Source: Sphingomonas sp. BAUL-RG-20F-R05-02 (lineage in GTDB: Bacteria > Pseudomonadota > Alphaproteobacteria > Sphingomonadales > Sphingomonadaceae). Taken from it: DNA of 64,000 nucleotides. The translations under genes and the position numbers were made by a program. Shown piece by piece: positions 28,194 to 36,853 of the stretch (the stretch's first letter is position 1; the number at the start of each line of letters is the position of its first letter). The notes under the pieces are model-generated. The model searched no databases. It saw only the letters and a program-made list of their open reading frames with translations, and was not told where the DNA came from. The DNA lies in contig NZ_JAKNQH010000002.1 in assembly GCF_022662305.1 (NCBI RefSeq), positions 62,001-126,000 on the forward strand, read 5' to 3'.

Positions 28194-29777
28194 ATGACGC
28201 TGCCCGCGCAGGCGCACCCGCACGGCGCGGCTATCCGGCTGATGCTCGCACGGGGCGATCACCACGCCGCCTTCGCTGCCGCCGACCAGTGGCGCAACGC
28301 CGCGCCAGCGGATGCCGAGGCGCATTTCCTCGCCGGGATCAGCGCCGCCCTGCTCGGCAAGGTGACGGCCGCCATCGTCATGATCGAAGCAGCCGTGACG
28401 CGGCAGGCTGACGGCGAATATCACGCGCAACTTGCGCGCCTCTACACGCTGGTACGCCGCGATCGGGATGCGGCACGGTCGCTCGCCGTCGCCGAGCTGT
28501 CGCCGCCCGGCGATGCGCTCGGGCGCGATACGATGGGGTGCGTTTATGCGCGGCTGGGCGATCATGCCGCATCATTGCCGCACTTCGACGCGGCGGTGCG
28601 GCTCGCGCCCGCGAACACCGCATTCCGCTACAACCAGGCCGCGGCGCTGAGTTTCGTCGGTCGGCAGGAGGCGGCGGAAGCGGCGCTGGAGGCGTTGCTC
28701 GCGCTGACGCCGGAGGATGCCCGCGCGCACCACCTGCTCGCCGGCCTGCGTCGGCAAACGCCCGAGCGCAATCATGTCGAGCGGCTGTCGCACGCCCGCG
28801 AGGCCGCACGTGCGCCCAATGATCGGCTATTGCTTGGCTACGCGCTCGCCAAGGAGATCGACGATCTCGCCGATCCACACGCCGCGCTTGCGGTCCTGGT
28901 CGAAACCAACGCCGAACATCGCGCCACCCTGCCCTATCGCTTTGCCGATGATGCCGCGAATTTCGATGCCATCGAAAGCTGTTGGCCACGCATCGCCGAG
29001 GCGCGCGTGAACGATGCGCCGTCCGCCGCGCCGATCTTTATTACCGGCATGCCGCGCACCGGCACCACTCTGGTCGATCGTATCCTCTCCTCGCACCCGC
29101 ATGTCGAGAGCGCGGGCGAGCTTCAGGCCATGCCGCTCGCGGTCAAGCTCGCCGCCGGCACGCGCAGCCGGACGGTTCTCGACCCGGACACGATCGCTGC
29201 GCTGGCGACCGCCGATCTGAGCGCGATCGGGCGCGACTATCTTGGTCGCGCCGCGGCGCATGTCGGTGGGGTGAAGCCACGCTTCGTCGACAAGTTCCCC
29301 GGCAACTTCCTGTACGCGGGCGTAATTGCGCGGGCGCTGCCGAACGCGACGATCATATGCCTGCGCCGCAACCCCATGGACACCATCCTCGCGAACTTTC
29401 GCAATCTGTTCGCGATCGGCTCGCGCTATTACGATTACAGTTATGACCTGCTCGATATCGCCGCATATTATCACCGTTTTGACCGGCTGATGACACTCTG
29501 GCGGGAGGCGCTGCCCGGCCGCATCCTAGAACTCGACTATGAAGCACTGGTATCCGAGCAGACGCGGGAAACCGCCCGCCTGCTCGACCATTGCGGCCTC
29601 GGCTGGTCCGACGCCTGCCTCGACTTCCACATCAACAGCGCCCCCGTTTCGACGCCAAGCGCCGCGCAGGTGCGCCGCCCGCTCTACAAGGACGCGGTGG
29701 ATCGCTGGCGGCGCCACACCGATGCGCTGGCGCCGGCGCGCGACTTTCTCGCCGCGCGCGGGATCGTGGTGGATTGA
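28194..29777 (+). CDS. TPR-containing sulfotransferase family protein
   Basis: 527 residues: helical TPR-like repeats over the first 250 (AEAHFLAGISAALLGKVTAA, LPHFDAAVRLAPANTAFRYN) and a sulfotransferase domain. The PAPS 5'-phosphosulfate loop is FITGMPRTGTTLVDRILSSH near 282, and the 3'-phosphate site is CLRRNPMDTILANF. Such tandem architecture is common in proteobacteria with unknown acceptors. It starts 10 bp after the response regulator stop and may be the last gene of that transcript, although a link to nitrogen salvage is not obvious. No signal peptide. Confidence 0.87.
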   Translation: MTLPAQAHPHGAAIRLMLARGDHHAAFAAADQWRNAAPADAEAHFLAGISAALLGKVTAAIVMIEAAVTRQADGEYHAQLARLYTLVRRDRDAARSLAVAELSPPGDALGRDTMGCVYARLGDHAASLPHFDAAVRLAPANTAFRYNQAAALSFVGRQEAAEAALEALLALTPEDARAHHLLAGLRRQTPERNHVERLSHAREAARAPNDRLLLGYALAKEIDDLADPHAALAVLVETNAEHRATLPYRFADDAANFDAIESCWPRIAEARVNDAPSAAPIFITGMPRTGTTLVDRILSSHPHVESAGELQAMPLAVKLAAGTRSRTVLDPDTIAALATADLSAIGRDYLGRAAAHVGGVKPRFVDKFPGNFLYAGVIARALPNATIICLRRNPMDTILANFRNLFAIGSRYYDYSYDLLDIAAYYHRFDRLMTLWREALPGRILELDYEALVSEQTRETARLLDHCGLGWSDACLDFHINSAPVSTPSAAQVRRPLYKDAVDRWRRHTDALAPARDFLAARGIVVD

Positions 29778-29863
29778 TCCGCCCGCCGGGTACGTCATTC
29801 GCACACCTGCGGCCGCCGATCACGCCCGCTACCGTACCTGATGACGATCATGGGTACACTGCG

Positions 29864-31735
29864 ATGAAGAAAATCCTGCTGAGCTATGTCCAGCCGATCA
29901 TGGTGCTGGGTATTCTGCTGTTCTGGGCGATAGGTCCGGCTGCGTGGATCAAAAGCTCCTGGTCCGTCGTCGTGGCGACACTGCTGACGACTGCGTTCAT
30001 CCAGGCTCTGGAGTGGGTGAACGAGCGCCATTCGAGCTGGCGCCTGACCAAACGTGAGTTCTTCACCGACGTTTTCTACGTCACGCTCAGCTATACCGTC
30101 ATCTCCTGGCTGACCGCAAAGCTCGCCGACGAGCCGCTGGGTATGGTGAAACAGTCGCTCGGCATCTCCACCGCGTGGGCGATGCACCTGCCGTTCGTAG
30201 TTCAGGTCGCGCTGGTGATCGTCCTGGTCGAGTTCGGGCAATACTGGATGCACCGGCTTATGCACAATCAGGCGTTCTTCTGGTCGACCCATGCGCCGCA
30301 CCATCACATCACCCAGCTCAATGCGATGAAGGGCGCGGTCGGCAACCCGATCGAGCTCTTCCTCATCAGCCTGAGCGTGGTCGCCGTATTCGATCTGCCG
30401 CAAGCCGCCGTCTTCTGCGCGATCAACATCCTCGCGGTGATCTCGACCTTCGCGCATGCCAACACCCGCTTCGATCCGCCGCGCTGGTACGCGTTCGTGT
30501 TTACCACCATCCAGCATCACAGCCTGCACCATTCGACCGGCTATGAACAAACGCGCTCGAACTATGGCAATTCGCTGATCCTGCTCGACCGGATTTTCGG
30601 CACCTATAGCGACGGCGAGGCGGAACTGGTCGGTCAGGACGATCGTCGCCGTCTGTCGATCCCCGAGCAGTTTCTGTTCCCGGCGCAACCGCTCGTCGGG
30701 CGACTGAAGGCGCGGCGCCGGCGCGAGGGCGTTACTAAAGTCGCGGGCTGGTCCACTCATTGGATCCCGCGAGATACCCGTACGCAGGAGCGCAGATTGA
30801 CGCGATTGATGAAGACAATGACCTGGCTTGCCGTAGCCCTCGGCACGGGCACCGCGCAGGCCGGCGCACCGGCGACTCCGACCGAACAAGTGCAGACCGT
30901 GCCCGGCTTTGCCGATTTCCTCGCGGTGGATGGCGATACTATATGGGCGACCAATGTCGGCCGGGTCGAGCAATGGTCGCGCCACGGCAAACGCGCGGAG
31001 GTCGCCGTGGCGCACCCCTGTGGCGCGATGGCGGTCGCGTACCGTTCCTTGTGGGTGGCGAATTGCAAGGATCAGACGCTCGATCGTATCGACCTGAAGA
31101 GCGCCCGGATCACTGCCGTCATCCCGACCGGGATCGCCAATCCGAAGGGCGAACTGAACGTCGTCGCAGGTGCGGGGTCGATCTGGGTGGCGAGCGACGC
31201 GAAAGGCACGATCGCGCGCGTCGATCCCGCCACCAACCGCGTTACCGCGTCGGTGCAGACCAATCCCGATGCCTTTTACCTGGCGTTCGGGCTCGGCTCA
31301 TTGTGGGCGGTCAGCGGCACGCAACAGACCCTCCAGAAGATCGACCCCGCCAGCAACCGCGTCGTCACGACGACGCCGCTTGGCCGCGAACCGGGCTTCC
31401 TCGTCGCGGGCGAAGGCGCGGTGTGGGTGCAGGAACAGGGCGACGGCACGCTGGCGCGGGTCGATCCGGTCAGCGGCGCGGTGTCCGGCCGTGTCAAGGT
31501 CGACGAGACGTTGAAATACGGCGATATCGATGCGGGCGGCGGCAAGGTCTGGCTGCGTACCACCGCCGGGCAAACGTTCGTCGTGGTCGATCCCGCGTCG
31601 TTGGCGATCAAGGCACGGGTCGGCACGGCAGCTGGCAGCGGGGCGCTCCGCTACACGCGGGCGGGCGTGTGGACCACCGCGCATAACGCGCACACGCTGT
31701 CATGGTGGCCCGACCCTGCCGCGATCGGTCGCTGA
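29864..31735 (+). CDS. Sterol desaturase-family protein read in frame into a secreted beta-propeller
   Basis: One uninterrupted frame of 623 codons. Residues 1 to about 295 are a membrane di-iron hydroxylase (YWMHRLMHN, APHHHITQLN, QHHSLHHSTGYEQ), paralogous to the product of 13841-14824 and ending where that family normally ends. Then comes a short linker, and at about 312-337 a second signal-peptide-like segment (MKTMTWLAVALGTGTAQAGA), followed by a YncE/Vgb-like propeller with repeats such as GAGSIWVASDAKGTIARVDP. Two genes fused by loss of a stop codon, or two genes with an internal start, are both possible. AGGAG lies 6 bases before the in-frame TTG at 30797. The fused product would place the propeller outside the membrane if the second segment spans it. 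Confidence 0.75.
   Translation: MKKILLSYVQPIMVLGILLFWAIGPAAWIKSSWSVVVATLLTTAFIQALEWVNERHSSWRLTKREFFTDVFYVTLSYTVISWLTAKLADEPLGMVKQSLGISTAWAMHLPFVVQVALVIVLVEFGQYWMHRLMHNQAFFWSTHAPHHHITQLNAMKGAVGNPIELFLISLSVVAVFDLPQAAVFCAINILAVISTFAHANTRFDPPRWYAFVFTTIQHHSLHHSTGYEQTRSNYGNSLILLDRIFGTYSDGEAELVGQDDRRRLSIPEQFLFPAQPLVGRLKARRRREGVTKVAGWSTHWIPRDTRTQERRLTRLMKTMTWLAVALGTGTAQAGAPATPTEQVQTVPGFADFLAVDGDTIWATNVGRVEQWSRHGKRAEVAVAHPCGAMAVAYRSLWVANCKDQTLDRIDLKSARITAVIPTGIANPKGELNVVAGAGSIWVASDAKGTIARVDPATNRVTASVQTNPDAFYLAFGLGSLWAVSGTQQTLQKIDPASNRVVTTTPLGREPGFLVAGEGAVWVQEQGDGTLARVDPVSGAVSGRVKVDETLKYGDIDAGGGKVWLRTTAGQTFVVVDPASLAIKARVGTAAGSGALRYTRAGVWTTAHNAHTLSWWPDPAAIGR
30797..31735 (+). CDS. Alternative separate reading: secreted YncE/Vgb-like beta-propeller
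   Basis: If translated on its own from the TTG at 30797 (AGGAG 6 bases upstream) or the ATG at 30809, the product is a 312-residue exported protein. It has a signal peptide ending at TAQAG-A and five to six propeller blades, each with an SLWVANCKDQTLDRIDL-type pattern. Propellers of this family bind or process small ligands or peptides, or have no known activity. This entry overlaps the fused frame from 29864 and represents the same DNA read as an independent gene. Confidence 0.55.
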   Translation: MTRLMKTMTWLAVALGTGTAQAGAPATPTEQVQTVPGFADFLAVDGDTIWATNVGRVEQWSRHGKRAEVAVAHPCGAMAVAYRSLWVANCKDQTLDRIDLKSARITAVIPTGIANPKGELNVVAGAGSIWVASDAKGTIARVDPATNRVTASVQTNPDAFYLAFGLGSLWAVSGTQQTLQKIDPASNRVVTTTPLGREPGFLVAGEGAVWVQEQGDGTLARVDPVSGAVSGRVKVDETLKYGDIDAGGGKVWLRTTAGQTFVVVDPASLAIKARVGTAAGSGALRYTRAGVWTTAHNAHTLSWWPDPAAIGR

Positions 31736-31750
31736 TCTATCAAACGCGCT

Positions 31751-32683
31751 TCAGTTTGGTCGCGGTGCCACGGGATAGACGATGAAGTCGGCATGGCGGT
31801 CGATTGTCGGTGGCGATTTGGCCGCCGCAACTGCCTTATCCAGTTCCGCGATCGCTGACGGGGCAAGCGCCAGCCCGTGTTCGGCGGGATGCGCGGGCGC
31901 CTCCATCGGGTAATCCTGCCCCGGCGTGGTTGTCATCTCGATATGCGCGCCGAGCAGCGCACGGATCGGATGATCCTTGGCGAACGCCGCGAGCCGGTCC
32001 GCGCTGGCGTGGAACGCATCGAAACGGTTGAGCGGTACGTACAACCGGCCCGGATACAGCATGTCGCCGGAGAACAGCAGCCGGGTACGCGCATCATAGA
32101 CCATGATGTGCGCCGGCTCATGGCCAGGCGTCGGCACGATATCGAGGACGCGACCGCCGAGATCGTAATGACCGATCTGGCGGGGCCAATCCTGTATCCC
32201 GAAGAACGCGGCGACCTGCTCCGGCGTCAGCCCGACCACATCGGTGTCGGGTCGGTCGCGGAACTCGGCATCGCCGCCATGATGATCGCCGTGGCCATGC
32301 GAATGCGCCACGATCAGGCGGACGGGGCGATCACCATGACGCGCGCGCCAGTCCGCCACCAGCCGGTCGATCGTCGGCCGAATCGCCAGCCCGCCCGCGC
32401 CGCTGTCGATCAGCAGCGCACGGTCGCGTCCGAACAGCAGGTACAGGAACGGCGCCTCGAAGTTGGTCTTGACCGACTGGCGGATCACGAAGGTATCCGC
32501 GTCGATGCGCTGTACCTGCGTTTCCGGCTCGTGCGGCGTTGTGCCGTCGATCCAATGCGCAAATCGTGGTCCGACGCTGGCCGGGGCAGCACCAGCGATG
32601 GCGAGGGTGGCAGCGACGAGGACACCGCAACGAAAAACGGCGGCAACGCGGCCGCCGTTTTCTACGAGGTTGAGTAATTTCAT
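31751..32683 (-). CDS. Exported MBL-fold metallo-hydrolase
   Basis: 310 residues with a signal peptide (FRCGVLVAATLAIAGAAPAS). Zinc site AHSHGHGDHHGGDAEF gives HxHxDH; further ligands are in PGHEPAHIMVYD and FSGDMLYP. The layout matches the glyoxalase-II-like/SAM-independent lactonase-like members seen in sphingomonads. The ATG at 32683 is chosen because the signal peptide begins soon after; longer frames to 32833 are unsupported. Convergent with the propeller gene, 15 bp between the stops. Confidence 0.85.
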   Translation of the reverse strand: MKLLNLVENGGRVAAVFRCGVLVAATLAIAGAAPASVGPRFAHWIDGTTPHEPETQVQRIDADTFVIRQSVKTNFEAPFLYLLFGRDRALLIDSGAGGLAIRPTIDRLVADWRARHGDRPVRLIVAHSHGHGDHHGGDAEFRDRPDTDVVGLTPEQVAAFFGIQDWPRQIGHYDLGGRVLDIVPTPGHEPAHIMVYDARTRLLFSGDMLYPGRLYVPLNRFDAFHASADRLAAFAKDHPIRALLGAHIEMTTTPGQDYPMEAPAHPAEHGLALAPSAIAELDKAVAAAKSPPTIDRHADFIVYPVAPRPN

Positions 32684-32730
32684 GCGCAGACCATACGGTC
32701 GGGCATATTCATCGCCATACGCCGTTTGAC

Positions 32731-32764
32731 GGAGCCGCTCGCAAGCAATGCTGGCAGCGGCTCC
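32731..32764 (-). terminator. Hairpin downstream of the UrcA gene
   Basis: GGAGCCGCT (32731-32739) pairs perfectly with AGCGGCTCC (32756-32764), a 9-bp stem 11 bp after the UrcA stop on the reverse strand. No T-run is evident, so termination may need Rho. The left flank carries the CGCCGTTTGACG repeat also found at 33648. Confidence 0.5.
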
Positions 32765-32774
32765 GGTCCAGGCG

Positions 32775-33104
32775 TCATCGCATCGCCAGTTGCGTACCGC
32801 CAGCGGGCGCGCGCGCCGCCGTCGCTGCGCCAATACGGGTACGGATACCGGCGATCACGTCCGCGCGGCATTCCCGCGCCTGTGCGCCGAGCGCAAGATG
32901 GATCCAACTCATGCCCTCGCCGCACACCGCATTCGCCGCCTGGTCCATGCGGATCGCAAGGCGCTGCTGCCCCTCTACGCTGGTCAGATCGATGCCGCGC
33001 AGGTTGAGCACGGCGGTGTCGGCGGAAAACGGGTTAGCGCCGGGTGCGGCGACGGCGGGCGATACCGCCAGAAGTGCGGCACATGCCGCCAGTGCGAGCT
33101 TCAT
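32775..33104 (-). CDS. UrcA family protein
   Basis: A 109-residue exported protein of the alphaproteobacterial UrcA family, function unknown. Signal peptide LALAACAALLAVSPAVAA, then the family pattern VLNLRGIDLTSVEGQQRLAI, an AANAVCGEG Cys and a second Cys in ARECRADVI, probably a disulfide. Three ATGs occur in a row; the third (33104) is chosen because it is 6 bases after AGGAG. UrcA genes often lie next to TonB receptors in this lineage. Confidence 0.8.
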   Translation of the reverse strand: MKLALAACAALLAVSPAVAAPGANPFSADTAVLNLRGIDLTSVEGQQRLAIRMDQAANAVCGEGMSWIHLALGAQARECRADVIAGIRTRIGAATAARAPAGGTQLAMR

Positions 33105-33210
33105 CATCATCTCCTGCAAACGCTGCCCATCGCTCTCTGGCGATCAGGTGGACGTTATGTAGGAGTGGCCCGGCACGATCACAAGCGTGGGCGGAGCGGG
33201 AGTGCGGACG

Positions 33211-33609
33211 TCAGCGGCCGCTCACCACCAGCGACGCAAGCTCAACGTGCGACCCAAGTGAACCGGGGGGGAGCGGCACGCTTTGTATGCGCTCGGTACC
33301 CGCTGCCGCATCAGCGAGTGTTACCCGCAGCGCATAGCCGCGCGCGATGGGCCATGTCCGCGCGGTCGCAAGAGGGACCGTCGCCCGCCAGTCCCGCCCG
33401 CCCTCGACGGCAAGTTCGCGCCCGCCGACGCTGACCGCCGTCGTCGCGTCCGACCGGTGCCCGGACAGGCGCAGGCAGGTGTCCGCCCCGCAATGCACCA
33501 GCCGCGCCTGCGCGGCGCTCTCCGCCTCCACCGGTACCGCGAACACCACCAGCCCGCAGATCAAGGCGGCAGCTTTTGCGACTGCGGACACAGGAGCGTT
33601 GGTGACCAT
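33211..33609 (-). CDS. Secreted hypothetical protein, 132 aa
   Basis: Unknown function. N-terminal signal peptide (VAKAAALICGLVVFAVPVEA), then a beta-rich domain with a Cys pair (LVHCGADTCLRLSGH) and alternating hydrophobic strands (VSVGGRELAVEGGRDWRATV). Lies about 100 bp upstream of the UrcA gene on the same strand, so the two are probably co-transcribed. UrcA plus a small beta-rich secreted partner is seen as a neighbour pair in sphingomonads (my recollection, not verified). Confidence 0.65.
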   Translation of the reverse strand: MVTNAPVSAVAKAAALICGLVVFAVPVEAESAAQARLVHCGADTCLRLSGHRSDATTAVSVGGRELAVEGGRDWRATVPLATARTWPIARGYALRVTLADAAAGTERIQSVPLPPGSLGSHVELASLVVSGR

Positions 33610-33649
33610 GATCGTCGGCTACCGCATGCCATGTCATAACGGCATCCGC

Positions 33650-33694
33650 CGTTTGACGTAGGCGCTGCCGATCACCCGCCGCTTACGTCAAACG
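33650..33694. promoter_or_regulatory. 11-bp inverted repeat, possible operator
   Basis: CGTTTGACGTA (33650-33660) and TACGTCAAACG (33684-33694) are perfect inverted arms 23 bp apart, centred in the divergent gap between the secreted protein gene (reverse) and the TonB receptor gene (forward). Arms two helical turns apart would fit dimeric regulator binding to both promoters. The left arm belongs to an 18-of-20 match with 32722-32741. Confidence 0.4.
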
Positions 33695-33820
33695 CCCCAT
33701 GTCGGTTTGGCCATAATACCCACACTCTCAAGGAACGCGCATGGGCCCGGACGAGGTGCCGGCGCGACGCAATAAGATCGCGCAGGAGCGACAGCGTTAG
33801 ACAGTATCATGGGGGCTTAA

Positions 33821-36265
33821 ATGGTAACACGATTCTCGCGCGCGGGTTTGTTGTGCGCGACCGCGCTGGTGAGCGTTGCGGGTACGCCCGCATGCGCGCA
33901 GGACATGCCGCAGACGCCGGCCGCATCCCCCGCCGCCGCTGATGCGGGCGGCGTCAACGATATCGTCGTGACCGGCAGCCGGCGGCGGACGACGCTTCAG
34001 GATGCGCCGATCAACATCAGCGCCGTCTCGGCCGAGCTGATCCAATCGCAGCGCCTCGACGATATCCGCTCGCTCGCCAACTTCACGCCGGGCGTGACGG
34101 TGGCGGACACCGGCCCGGCCTCGACCGGCGGCATCATCCTGCGCGGCATCGCATCGGGCGATACCAGCGTCGACGGCGCCAACAGCGGCAATTCGGTCGG
34201 CGTATATCTCGGCGAGGTTCCGCTCTATCTTGACTTCAAGCTGATCGACATCAGCCGGGTCGAGGTGTTGCAGGGGCCGCAGGGCACGCTCTACGGCCTC
34301 GGCACGCTGGCGGGCGCGGTGCGCTACCTCCCCAACCGGCCGGACACGGACAAGTTCTCGATCGACCTGCATGGCCGCGCCTATGCGGAGTCGCATTCCG
34401 ACGATTTCGGCGGGATCGGCGACGTCGCCATCAACGTGCCGCTCATCAAGGATCACGTCGCGTTCCGCACCTCCACCGGCTATTACAACAACGCCGGCTT
34501 CATCGATTACAACCACATCCTCCAGCATCCGGGCGCGTCCGATCCACAGCCGGGCCGTGCCACCGCGACGTCGACCGGATCGTTCGGCACCAACGACGAT
34601 TATTACGCCAATTTCACCCGCAAGAAGGATGTGAACTACGAACACACCTTCACGACGCGCAACCAGTTGCTGCTGGAATACAACCCCAACATCAAAGCCT
34701 ACCTCACCTACGCGCACCAGACCACCAAGACGGGCGGACGGCAGGCGAATGGCGGCGGGGTGCTCGACACCGACAAATACGAAGGTCCGTGGCGGTACAG
34801 CGAGCCGTTCAACCGCAAGTCCGACCTGTTCTCAGCCGAACTGAACATCAACCTGTTCAACGTCGCCCAGCTCGTCAGCACGACCGCCTTCACGAAGCAG
34901 CATTTCACCAATACCGACGATAACACTGATCTGCTGCTCGACCTCGACTACGGGTACGAGGCTTTCCCGCAATTTTCCTCCTACGCGAACAACCAGCGTG
35001 AAACTAAGCAGTTCAACCAGGAAGTTCGGCTTGTCTCCTCGCACGGCGGGCCGATCAACTGGGTATTGGGCGGCTTCTACAATCGCCAGAAATACCATTC
35101 GTCGCGGCAGGAATACACGCCGGGCTTCGCGGAATATTCCGATCTGTCCCGAACGGACAATCTCGAATACGTCTCTGACCTGCGAACCAAGAACGTCGAA
35201 AAAGCCGTTTATGGCGAGGCCACGCTACACCTGACCAAGGCGTGGCAGGTAACCGGCGGCCTACGCTACTTCAAATATACCGCCGATGTCGTAGGCGGAT
35301 CAGCATTGCCGTTGATCGGCGTGGGCATCGCCGCCTATCCATCCACCACCATCCTGCCCACGCGCTTCCGACCAGGATCAACCGGCAAGGACGGATTGGT
35401 TTGGAAAGCGAACACGTCCTATAAGTTCAGCGACCAGTTGCTTGCCTATTTCACCTACTCGACCGGGTATCGGGTCGGCGGCGTCAACTCGGTGGTCGCC
35501 TGTACCGCTGAGGATCTGGCGCGGGCCGCGGCCGGCGGGCAGGTGCTCTGCGCGCTGCCCAACGAGCTGTTCTACGGGCCGGACAACACCCGCAACATCG
35601 AAGTCGGCGTACGCGCCAGCCTGTTCGACAAGCGCCTTCAGGTGACGGTGGACGGCTTCCATGTGAATTGGAACGGCGTTCAAGTGCCGAGCCAGACCGT
35701 CAACGGCGCGATCGGCATCACCGTGAACGGGGCCGACGCGGTGTCGCAGGGTTTCGATTTCCAGGGAACGGCGCGGATCACCCCGAACCTCTCCGTGACT
35801 GGCACCTATTCGTATGTCGACGCGCATCTGACCAAGGACGTCACCGGCCTCGTCGTCAGCCAGGGAATTCGCTACGATGCGTCGGCGGGCGACCGCCTGC
35901 CGGGTTCCGCCAAGAACTCCGGCAGCGCGCAGGTGAACTACAGCTATCCGCTCGGCGACGGGCGCCGGATCGAGGCGAACTGGGCGACGATCTACCGCGG
36001 CAATATCTATTCGCGCGTCGGCCTGCGCGGCAACGGCGAGATCATCCCGTCCTACGTGACGCACAGCGCCTCGCTGAACTACGTCACCAAGCAATATGAG
36101 ATCGGCCTGTTCGCGGACAACATCTTCGACAAATACGCCATCACTGCGATCAGCAACGACAAGTCGTCGCTGAACCAGGTGCGGACAGACGTGGTCGAAC
36201 GCTATTACGCGCAGGGCGTGCTGACACCGCGCCGTGTCGGCGTCGATTTCCGGGTTCACTATTGA
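33821..36265 (+). CDS. TonB-dependent outer-membrane receptor
   Basis: 814 residues: signal peptide (GLLCATALVSVAGTPACAQ), TonB-box region DIVVTGSRRRTTLQDAP, plug domain with the IDISRVEVLQGPQGTLYGLG motif, and a 22-strand barrel ending in FRVHY with a terminal aromatic residue. It resembles the large sphingomonad receptor group for sugars, lipids or xenobiotics; the ligand is not evident. GGGGG precedes the ATG at 33821. A strong hairpin follows the stop codon. The MBL-fold, UrcA and ferredoxin genes around it give no coherent substrate. Confidence 0.93.
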   Translation: MVTRFSRAGLLCATALVSVAGTPACAQDMPQTPAASPAAADAGGVNDIVVTGSRRRTTLQDAPINISAVSAELIQSQRLDDIRSLANFTPGVTVADTGPASTGGIILRGIASGDTSVDGANSGNSVGVYLGEVPLYLDFKLIDISRVEVLQGPQGTLYGLGTLAGAVRYLPNRPDTDKFSIDLHGRAYAESHSDDFGGIGDVAINVPLIKDHVAFRTSTGYYNNAGFIDYNHILQHPGASDPQPGRATATSTGSFGTNDDYYANFTRKKDVNYEHTFTTRNQLLLEYNPNIKAYLTYAHQTTKTGGRQANGGGVLDTDKYEGPWRYSEPFNRKSDLFSAELNINLFNVAQLVSTTAFTKQHFTNTDDNTDLLLDLDYGYEAFPQFSSYANNQRETKQFNQEVRLVSSHGGPINWVLGGFYNRQKYHSSRQEYTPGFAEYSDLSRTDNLEYVSDLRTKNVEKAVYGEATLHLTKAWQVTGGLRYFKYTADVVGGSALPLIGVGIAAYPSTTILPTRFRPGSTGKDGLVWKANTSYKFSDQLLAYFTYSTGYRVGGVNSVVACTAEDLARAAAGGQVLCALPNELFYGPDNTRNIEVGVRASLFDKRLQVTVDGFHVNWNGVQVPSQTVNGAIGITVNGADAVSQGFDFQGTARITPNLSVTGTYSYVDAHLTKDVTGLVVSQGIRYDASAGDRLPGSAKNSGSAQVNYSYPLGDGRRIEANWATIYRGNIYSRVGLRGNGEIIPSYVTHSASLNYVTKQYEIGLFADNIFDKYAITAISNDKSSLNQVRTDVVERYYAQGVLTPRRVGVDFRVHY

Positions 36266-36284
36266 ACTGGACGCCTGACGGAAG

Positions 36285-36317
36285 GTGCAGCGTCGGCGTG
36301 GCACGCCGGCGCTGCAC
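36285..36317 (+). terminator. Strong hairpin after TonB receptor gene
   Basis: GTGCAGCGTCGGCGT pairs with ACGCCGGCGCTGCAC (one T-G wobble) around a 3-base loop, about 20 bp past the receptor stop. The stem is 15 bp and very GC-rich. The trailing TTCGCTTC is not a full T-run, but the position and strength fit transcription termination. Confidence 0.7.
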
Positions 36318-36452
36318 TTCGCTTCAAGGTATCCCGCCCGCCGCAGATCCGCCCCTACAAGGCGCGACGTTCGGCCTTAACGATCGATCGCAGTCTGCCG
36401 CGCTCCGCCACCCAGCGTCGCATCACCCCACCACCAGACCTCAGGATACACT

Positions 36453-36770
36453 ATGGCCAAGTTGATAGTCACCACTCGCGAAGGTGAAACCCGCGAACTC
36501 GCATCCGCATCTGGGCAATCGGTGATGGAGATCATCCGCGACGCGGGAATCGACGAGTTGCTCGCGCTGTGCGGGGGCTGCCTGTCCTGCGCGACGTGCC
36601 ACGTGCTGGTCGATCCAGCCGATTTCACCCGACTGTCGCCGATGACGAGCGACGAGAACGATCTGCTCGAAAGCACCGATTATCGTCAGCCGACCTCGCG
36701 CCTGTCGTGTCAGATCGCCTTCGACGACGCGCTGGACGGGTTGCACGTCACGATTGCACCAGACGCGTAA
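36453..36770 (+). CDS. 2Fe-2S ferredoxin, adrenodoxin type
   Basis: A 105-residue electron carrier. Cluster ligands are Cys40, Cys46, Cys49 and Cys86 in the pattern [12 protein letters not shown] plus RLSCQI, as in adrenodoxin/putidaredoxin-like proteins that feed cytochrome P450s or ring hydroxylases. An additional Cys43 sits inside the cluster loop where Ser is usual. No ferredoxin reductase or P450 is nearby, so its partner is elsewhere. AGGA lies before the ATG. Separated from the upstream TonB receptor by the hairpin at 36285-36317. Confidence 0.9.
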   Translation: MAKLIVTTREGETRELASASGQSVMEIIRDAGIDELLALCGGCLSCATCHVLVDPADFTRLSPMTSDENDLLESTDYRQPTSRLSCQIAFDDALDGLHVTIAPDA

Positions 36771-36853
36771 GCATCGTGCCAGCGGCACACCACGAGATTG
36801 TTTGGCGCGATCTCCCGTCTCGCGCGTTTTGAGGCGAGCAGAAGGAGAGCCAT

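Noticed and set aside
33741..33800. 19-codon frame with AAGGAAC upstream, as a leader peptide for the TonB receptor
   Set aside because: Too short to support; no codon run or attenuator hairpin seen between it and the receptor.
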